Source: an uncultured Anaeroplasma sp. (GTDB taxonomy: Bacteria > Bacillota_I > Bacilli_A > Acholeplasmatales > Anaeroplasmataceae). From it: 10,101 bases of DNA. Where the stretch lies: contig CAKQBG010000061.1 in NCBI GenBank assembly GCA_934216145.1, positions 1 through 10,101 of the forward strand. Reading direction: 5' to 3'. Position numbers and translations under genes: made by a program. How positions within the stretch are numbered: the first letter of the stretch is position 1; the number at the start of each line of letters is the position of its first letter. Shown here piece after piece: positions 6,605-10,101 of the stretch. The notes beneath the pieces were generated by a model. It made no database searches, was not told the DNA's origin, and was given only the letters and a program-made list of their open reading frames with translations.

Positions 6605-6921
6605 TTATTTTATGGTCAGTATTAGTACTTGCTGGATTTGGTCTTTTATTTGGCTTTGGTTTAGCAATTGCTTCTAAGATATTCCATGTTGAGGTTGATA
6701 CAAGAATAGAAGATATTACTAAAATTCTACCTAATGCGAACTGTGGTGCTTGTGGGTATCCAGGATGCCAAGGCTTTGCAGAAGCAATAGTTAATCAAAC
6801 TGCTGAAAATTTAAGTCAATGTAAGCCAGGCTCTAAATCTGGTAAGCCAGAAGAAATTAGAAAATATTTGGATGAGCATCCAAATCCTGATGGATCAATT
6901 AATCCTATTAAAATAAAATAA
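6601..6921 (+). CDS. rnfB: Minimal Rnf subunit B: membrane anchor plus one Fe-S domain
   Basis: RnfB normally accepts electrons from ferredoxin and passes them toward the membrane. This one has 106 residues: a transmembrane helix (about 3-24), then the RnfB N-terminal Fe-S domain with NCGACGYPGC (47-56) and ligands Cys48, 51, 56 and 74 (C-x2-C-x4-C-x17-C) for one [4Fe-4S] cluster. The ferredoxin-like C-terminal domain of ordinary RnfB (two further CxxCxxCxxxCP sets, total about 180 residues or more) is absent. The protein ends in a short Pro/Asn stretch. The stop is followed 10 bases later by the operon terminator, so there is no leftover ferredoxin coding sequence and no sign of a frameshift. 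It overlaps the Cys-rich miniprotein by 4 bp, and AAGGAGG upstream (6584-6590 region) can serve as ribosome binding site. Family assignment is secure. Confidence 0.88.
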   Translation: MIILWSVLVLAGFGLLFGFGLAIASKIFHVEVDTRIEDITKILPNANCGACGYPGCQGFAEAIVNQTAENLSQCKPGSKSGKPEEIRKYLDEHPNPDGSINPIKIK

Positions 6922-6931
6922 TAAAATTTAA

Positions 6932-6955
6932 GGGAGATTAAAAAGTCTCCCTTTT
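6932..6955 (+). terminator. Intrinsic terminator of the glyA-rnf operon
   Basis: GGGAGA (6932-6937) pairs with TCTCCC (6946-6951), extended by T-G and T-A pairs around an AAAA loop and followed by TTTTATT. The U-tract is short and imperfect, so some readthrough into the NUDIX gene is plausible. The next gene's ribosome binding site starts 4 bases after it. Confidence 0.85.
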
Positions 6956-6968
6956 ATTAAGGAGTACT

Positions 6969-7400
6969 ATGGAAAAAACTATTGTTTGCTATCTAATAAG
7001 AGATAATAAATATTTAATGCTTTATCGTAATAAAAAGCTTATTGATCCTAATAAAGGAAAATGGATTACTGTAGGTGGACATATCGAAGAAAATGAAACA
7101 AAGGAAGAAGCATGTATTAGAGAAGTATTTGAAGAAACAGGCTTTACTCTTTTAGATTATAAATATTTAGGAATTGTTCACTTTAGAGGAGATTTTAAAG
7201 AGGATATGGATATCTTTATTTCTCATTCATTTAGTGGAGAAATGCATGAATGTGATGAAGGAGAGCTTGAATGGTTTACTAAGGATGAAATAAATAATCT
7301 TAATATGTGGGAAGGAGATTATTTATTTTTAGATAATGTTTTTAATGAAGAAAATATAAATATGACTATCACCTATTTAAATGGTAAATTAGTAAAATAA
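6969..7400 (+). CDS. NUDIX hydrolase, MutT/MutX-like
   Basis: Predicted Mg2+-dependent nucleoside diphosphate-linked hydrolase of 143 residues. A perfect Nudix box runs from Gly37 to Phe59: G-x5-E43-x7-R51-E52-V-F-E55-E56-T-G58-F, with Glu55/Glu56 the metal ligands. The lead-in YRNKKLIDPNKGKWITVGG (19-37) resembles Gram-positive MutT/MutX and MTH1-like proteins acting on 8-oxo-dGTP. That substrate is a family-based suggestion; relatives hydrolyse other nucleotides. AAGGAG (6959-6964) is 4 bases before the ATG. There is no room for its own promoter between the rnf terminator and this site, so expression must come from terminator readthrough or from a promoter inside rnfB. Its transcript ends at the 7401-7430 terminator. 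Confidence 0.88.
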   Translation: MEKTIVCYLIRDNKYLMLYRNKKLIDPNKGKWITVGGHIEENETKEEACIREVFEETGFTLLDYKYLGIVHFRGDFKEDMDIFISHSFSGEMHECDEGELEWFTKDEINNLNMWEGDYLFLDNVFNEENINMTITYLNGKLVK

Positions 7401-7430
7401 AAAGCAAAATCGTTAGACTTTGCTTTTTTA
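7401..7430 (+). terminator. Probable bidirectional terminator
   Basis: AAAGCAAA (7401-7408) pairs with TTTGCTTT (7419-7426), with an inner TC/GA pair and a GTTA loop. On the + strand TTTTTT follows (7424-7429), which ends the NUDIX transcript. On the - strand the hairpin is followed by TTATTTTA, so it may also end the dehydrogenase-like gene that stops at 7496. Confidence 0.75.
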
Positions 7431-7438
7431 GGCTCTTT

Positions 7439-7475
7439 CCAAACTGAGGTAGTTTGGTAGGTAGGTAGCTACCTA
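7439..7475. repeat. Two adjacent inverted repeats in the gap between convergent genes
   Basis: CCAAACT (7439-7445) and AGTTTGG (7451-7457) form a perfect 7 bp stem with loop GAGGT. Directly after lies TAGGTAGCTACCTA (7462-7475), a perfect 14 bp palindrome, preceded by one extra TAGG unit. Neither hairpin is followed by a U-tract on either strand, so they do not look like ordinary terminators. Possible roles are a protein-binding site, an RNA 3'-end stabiliser or a small mobile-repeat remnant. Confidence 0.6.
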
Positions 7476-7495
7476 ATAATTTAAAGAACTCTTTT

Positions 7496-8392
7496 TTATC
7501 TATTCAAATAATTATAAATATTATTTAATACCTTTTCACCTAATCTATAAAAGGCTTCATATGATTTACCACCAGAAGAACGGTTAATAGTAAATGTATT
7601 ATCTAATTCCCAAAGCTTATTATTACCTATAGTAGCTAAGGTGTCTCCAAAAAAGAAATGATTTTTATCCTTAAGCCATTCTTCTAATTCATTAACATTA
7701 AATCCAGGACCTATGGAAGTATTAAATAAAATTTTTTTACCATTCATAATACTAAATTGTTCATGATCTAGTAATAAAACATTTTTATTTAATGCAAGGA
7801 AAATTGCTTCGCTTTCTTTACATAATGAATTTAAATCCTTATATTTAAATCCATATTCTAACTCTAAATTCTCTTTTCTAGTTCTACTATAATAAGAAAC
7901 ATCAGCATTAAAGAATTTTAACGCTTTTGCTATTAAAGTACCACTAGTACCCAATCCTACTACTCCACATTTTAAATGAGTTATTTCATGAGGAACACTA
8001 TCCCATTTTAATTCTTTATATCCCTGTAGGAATTCAACAAGCTCATGAATAATATATTCAATTACTCCTTCATCACCATAATCTCTAATTCCTCTTACCT
8101 CTATATTAAGTTTATTTGCTTCATCTATATCGACATTAGCAGATTCCTTACTATATAATGAACAGCACATTCCAATATATTTAATGTTTTTACATTTATG
8201 TAATACATATTTATTAATTGATGATGTATAAGAAAGTAATACTATATCCGCATCATTTATTCTCGCTACTATTTCATCATCATCTTTAGGTATATTATTA
8301 AACATAACAATACTTTCTGCTATATTATTTAATTCCTTTATATGAACATCAAGCATATTTATAGGCTCTATTATTACTAATTTTTTAAACAT
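7496..8392 (-). CDS. Atypical D-2-hydroxyacid dehydrogenase-like NAD(P)-binding protein
   Basis: The 298-residue protein has the D-isomer-specific 2-hydroxyacid dehydrogenase layout: an N-terminal substrate-domain half (1-100), a Rossmann domain starting at CGVVGLGTSG (142-151) with SRTRKE (169-174) following the second strand, and a C-terminal helix returning to the first domain. GIRDYGDEGVIEY (101-113) sits where the family has its domain linker. The three catalytic marks are changed: the NTxRG motif reads NTSIG (Arg replaced by Ile227), the DVFExEP region reads GDTLATIGN with no obvious Glu, and the PHxxG motif reads NRSSG (His replaced by Arg271). Ser168, Arg169 and Arg172 after the second strand would favour NADP(H). 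AAAGGAG lies 8 bases before the ATG (8401-8407 on the complementary strand). It is divergent from the aspartate dehydrogenase-like gene. The fold is confident; the reaction is unknown. Confidence 0.75.
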   Translation of the reverse strand: MFKKLVIIEPINMLDVHIKELNNIAESIVMFNNIPKDDDEIVARINDADIVLLSYTSSINKYVLHKCKNIKYIGMCCSLYSKESANVDIDEANKLNIEVRGIRDYGDEGVIEYIIHELVEFLQGYKELKWDSVPHEITHLKCGVVGLGTSGTLIAKALKFFNADVSYYSRTRKENLELEYGFKYKDLNSLCKESEAIFLALNKNVLLLDHEQFSIMNGKKILFNTSIGPGFNVNELEEWLKDKNHFFFGDTLATIGNNKLWELDNTFTINRSSGGKSYEAFYRLGEKVLNNIYNYLNR

Positions 8393-8419
8393 TGATATTA
8401 CTCCTTTATTTGATATAAT
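8392..8419 (+). promoter_or_regulatory. Promoter for the aspartate dehydrogenase-like gene
   Basis: TTGATA (8392-8397), a 16 bp spacer, then TATAAT (8414-8419) preceded by TG at 8411-8412, an extended -10. The predicted start near 8426 gives a leader of about 36 nt. The -35 overlaps the first codon of the opposite gene. Confidence 0.7.
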
Positions 8420-8421
8420 AA

Positions 8422-8450
8422 ATCATATAATTAATTAATATTAAAGTCAA
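8422..8450 (-). promoter_or_regulatory. Promoter for the hydroxyacid dehydrogenase-like gene
   Basis: On the complementary strand: TTGACT (8450-8445), a 17 bp spacer, then TATGAT (8427-8422). The predicted start is near 8415, about 23 nt before the ATG. The -35 overlaps the ribosome binding site of the rightward gene, and the two -10 boxes are only 2 bp apart. Confidence 0.7.
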
Positions 8451-8454
8451 GGAG
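8449..8454 (+). promoter_or_regulatory. Ribosome binding site that decides the start of the aspartate dehydrogenase-like gene
   Basis: AAGGAG is 1 base before the ATG at 8456 but 7 bases before the in-frame ATG at 8462. The normal spacing selects 8462. Confidence 0.8.
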
Positions 8455-8461
8455 TATGGAA

Positions 8462-9238
8462 ATGAAAAGAATTGGTTTATATGGATGTGGAAAATTAAAT
8501 AAAATTGTAGCATCATGTTATAAAAAAGGAATTTTAGAAGGATATAAAATCGTAGGCTGTTATAGTAAAACTAAAGAGCATAGAGAGGAATTATCTGAAT
8601 TTTTAAATATACCATCATGTGATAGTTATGATGATTTATTAAATTTAAATCTAGATTATATAGTTGAAGCTACTAATCCTCAAGCCACTAAGGATATATT
8701 AGAAAAAACATTAGAGCGTAAGGTAAATGTTATATTATTATCTATTGGAGCTTTAAGTGATAGAGAATATTACGAGCATATTAAGGATTTATGTATCAAA
8801 AATAATGTTAGAGTTCATCTAGCAAGTGGGGCAATTTCAGGCTTTGAAGTCTTAAAAACAGCTCAAATTATGGGACTAACAAAGGCTTCATTAACTAATA
8901 CAAAAGGACCTAATGCTTTAAAGAAAACAAGTCTTTATAATGAAAATATGCTAATAAAGGAAGATGTTGCCTTTTTAGGAAGTGCTAAGGAAGCAATTAA
9001 TAATTTACCTACTGGTATAAATGTAGGTGTCGCAACAGCGTTAGCTACAATGGGAGTAGATGATACTATTATAAAAATACAAACTAAGCCAAATTTTGTA
9101 GGAGATAGTCAATGTATTGATTTTGAATGTGGAGATGAAATAAAAGGTCATTTAGATTTATATAGTAAAACTAGTGATATAGCAGGCTATAGTGTAGTTG
9201 CCCTATTAAATAATTTATTAAGTCCAATTGTTTTTTAA
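8462..9238 (+). CDS. L-aspartate dehydrogenase-like NAD(P) oxidoreductase (DUF108 family)
   Basis: Resembles NadX, which oxidises L-aspartate to iminoaspartate for NAD synthesis. It has 258 residues from the ATG at 8462, slightly longer than well-known members. The Rossmann entry is GLYGCGKLNK (5-14): the first two glycines are present but the third of GxGxxG is Asn13. EATNPQA (69-75) stands in the family's EAASPxA position, and LASGAISGFEVLKTA (120-134) is the clearest family signature (SGAxxGxD). PTGINVGVATALA (183-195) matches the P-x-N-V-x-A region. The catalytic His expected shortly after this appears to be missing: the aligned segment reads DSQCIDFEC (215-223), and the nearest His is His230. 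Together with the divergent dehydrogenase-like neighbour this suggests a changed substrate. The family assignment is reasonable; I would not call it nadX without biochemical support. Confidence 0.7.
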   Translation: MKRIGLYGCGKLNKIVASCYKKGILEGYKIVGCYSKTKEHREELSEFLNIPSCDSYDDLLNLNLDYIVEATNPQATKDILEKTLERKVNVILLSIGALSDREYYEHIKDLCIKNNVRVHLASGAISGFEVLKTAQIMGLTKASLTNTKGPNALKKTSLYNENMLIKEDVAFLGSAKEAINNLPTGINVGVATALATMGVDDTIIKIQTKPNFVGDSQCIDFECGDEIKGHLDLYSKTSDIAGYSVVALLNNLLSPIVF

Positions 9239-9239
9239 T

Positions 9240-9767
9240 TTATTCAACACCTTCTGTAAAGAAATTATAGGTATTAGTTAGAATTATAAAGAATATTAAT
9301 TGAGTAGTAGTTCTATCAGTTCTTTTAATATCAGGCTCAATAAAATGTCTTTTTTCTGTATATCGTCTATATTGAATATGACTTGTTGGGGAGAATAAAT
9401 ATAATAATAATATTGATTCTATTGTATCCTCTATTATTTCAACACTGTCTAATGTGAAATTTAAATTTAAATCATTTTCAATTAGATTAAAGACATAATT
9501 ATAGGCAATTGTTGAAAATAACGCTACAGCAAATGGATCTAGATATATTAATAACACTCCCGCTACCATTCCACTTGCCATAGAGGCATAATATTGGCTT
9601 ATTTCTGATACTTTTATATCATCTTTGATAATATTATTATCCTCTAGTAAAAGACTAATTATAATGTCAGAAAGAAATTGACTTATAACACCAAATATAG
9701 CTCCATTAAGGAGATTAGGTAATATATGGGAATGATCTAGAGCTTTATGATATTCTAAATTATACAT
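9240..9767 (-). CDS. Hypothetical membrane protein
   Basis: I do not recognise this 175-residue protein. Hydrophobic stretches lie at about 18-42 (LLNGAIFGVISQFLSDIII), 62-96 (small-residue start, MASGMVAGVLLIYLD, then FAVALFSTIAY), 115-126 and 156-166. Between them are acidic segments (EDNNIIKDD, 42-50) and a basic patch (QYRRYTEKRHF, 132-142). A GTG at 9776 would add three residues, but GGTGAT over that GTG is a good Shine-Dalgarno for the ATG at 9767, so I start there. A complementary-strand TATAAT (9793-9788) is positioned for a leader of about 14 nt; its -35 is weak. The gene converges on the aspartate dehydrogenase-like gene with 1 bp between the stops. The codon usage is as AT-rich as the flanks. 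Function unknown. Confidence 0.6.
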   Translation of the reverse strand: MYNLEYHKALDHSHILPNLLNGAIFGVISQFLSDIIISLLLEDNNIIKDDIKVSEISQYYASMASGMVAGVLLIYLDPFAVALFSTIAYNYVFNLIENDLNLNFTLDSVEIIEDTIESILLLYLFSPTSHIQYRRYTEKRHFIEPDIKRTDRTTTQLIFFIILTNTYNFFTEGVE

Positions 9768-9772
9768 CGTAA

Positions 9773-9778
9773 TCACCC
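9773..9778 (-). promoter_or_regulatory. Ribosome binding site that decides the start of the hypothetical membrane protein
   Basis: On the complementary strand GGGTGA (with GGTGAT complementary to the 16S 3' end) lies 5 bases before the ATG at 9767. It covers the alternative GTG at 9774-9776, which has no purine-rich site upstream. Confidence 0.6.
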
Positions 9779-10101
9779 ATTCTATTTATTATATGCGGAT
9801 GGGTTATTTTATCCTTCTATTTTTAAATTTTAATTATAAATGATAAAGGATATAGCTTAATAGTTTTGACTATAAATAATTCATATTATTGTATTATATC
9901 CTTATTTATTTTGAATAGAATATATTAAATTAATCTTATATAAAGTGACAAATAACAATAAAGATAATATAAATAAAGAATATAAAAAATAATAAAAATC
10001 TTAAATAAATGAAAAAAATAAAAGAAATTTAACTATTATTATATGAGGAGATAAAAAATATTATTCTTTAATCCCTTAAGGAAGTGAAAATAAATGGAAA
10101 A
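9777..10101. other. AT-rich non-coding region with repeated TATCCTT/AAGGATA arms
   Basis: About 325 bp with very few G or C bases and no credible long reading frame. TATCCTT occurs at 9810-9816 and 9897-9903, and its complement AAGGATA at 9846-9852. The second pair extends to a 9 bp inverted repeat (AAGGATATA 9846-9854, TATATCCTT 9895-9903). A TTGACT at 9866-9871 lacks a well-spaced -10. CCTTAAGG (10074-10081) is a short palindrome. GAGGAG at 10045-10050 looks like a ribosome binding site but has no start codon behind it. No RNA gene or terminator is evident. Confidence 0.5.
10094..10101 (+). CDS. Possible start of a gene cut by the window edge
   Basis: ATG GAA at 10094 is preceded by AAGGAAG (10078-10084), 9 bases upstream, which is a usable ribosome binding site. 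Only two full codons are visible, so nothing can be said about the product. Confidence 0.35.

Noticed and set aside
6866..6905. Canonical ANTAR target in the rnfB 3' end
   Set aside because: Loops (TGAGCA, CAATTA) do not have A at position 1 and G at position 4; kept only as a weak regulatory idea.
6601..6969. Frameshifted full-length rnfB
   Set aside because: After the rnfB stop there are only 10 bases before the terminator, with no CxxCxxCxxxC coding remnant in any frame, so the short form looks natural.
9866..9897. Promoter from TTGACT with TATTAT boxes
   Set aside because: Spacings of 12 and 20 bp are both outside the usual 16-18 bp range.
10009..10054. Leader peptides (a 7-codon frame at 10009 and a 3-codon frame at 10043)
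   Set aside because: Neither has a ribosome binding site, and such short frames are expected by chance in this AT-rich stretch.
1..10101. CRISPR array, tRNA or rRNA
   Set aside because: No regularly spaced direct repeats, cloverleaf with T-arm motif, or rRNA-like GC-rich stretch was found on either strand.

Overview
The window reads as chromosome from an anaerobic, AT-rich Bacillota. The evidence is low GC (about 30% by eye), strong Shine-Dalgarno sequences, Firmicute-type promoters, and a clostridial-order rnfCDGEAB cluster. Trp is encoded by TGG and TGA is used as a stop (at 1995-1997 and 6602-6604), so the standard bacterial code applies and a UGA-Trp mycoplasma is excluded. The Rnf sequences are divergent enough that I would look first in Bacilli lineages near Erysipelotrichia or Mycoplasmatota, but this placement is inference.

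Left edge (1-70): the 3' end of a group II intron, with part of domain V, all of domain VI and an AT 3' terminus. The intron body lies outside the window. About 55 bp further on, an extended -10 promoter (126-134) begins a long co-directional unit: glyA, an ANTAR-domain RNA-binding regulator, then rnfC, rnfD, rnfG, rnfE, rnfA, a 74-residue Cys-rich membrane miniprotein, and a very short rnfB. Gaps run from -4 to 24 bp and the unit ends at a hairpin terminator (6932-6955). The Rnf complex links ferredoxin oxidation and NAD+ reduction to ion pumping across the membrane. Here RnfB lacks its ferredoxin-like C-terminal part, and an unusual four-cysteine miniprotein sits next to it.

Middle (6959-7500): a NUDIX hydrolase whose ribosome binding site directly follows the rnf terminator, so it is probably expressed by readthrough or from an internal promoter. 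It is followed by a terminator that could work in both directions and a short gap containing two strong inverted repeats.

Right part (7496-9238): two NAD(P)-binding oxidoreductases transcribed divergently from interlocked sigma-A type promoters. One resembles D-2-hydroxyacid dehydrogenases but lacks the Arg/Glu/His catalytic signature. The other resembles L-aspartate dehydrogenase (NadX, DUF108) with changes at a Rossmann glycine and apparently at the catalytic His. They may handle the same non-standard substrate. A convergent gene for an unknown membrane protein (9240-9767) ends 1 bp from the second one. The last ~330 bp are very AT-rich non-coding DNA, ending with what may be the first codons of another gene.

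Most interesting: the minimal RnfB plus Cys-rich miniprotein; the ANTAR regulator inside an rnf operon with tandem hexaloop hairpins just upstream of it; and the divergent pair of atypical dehydrogenases.
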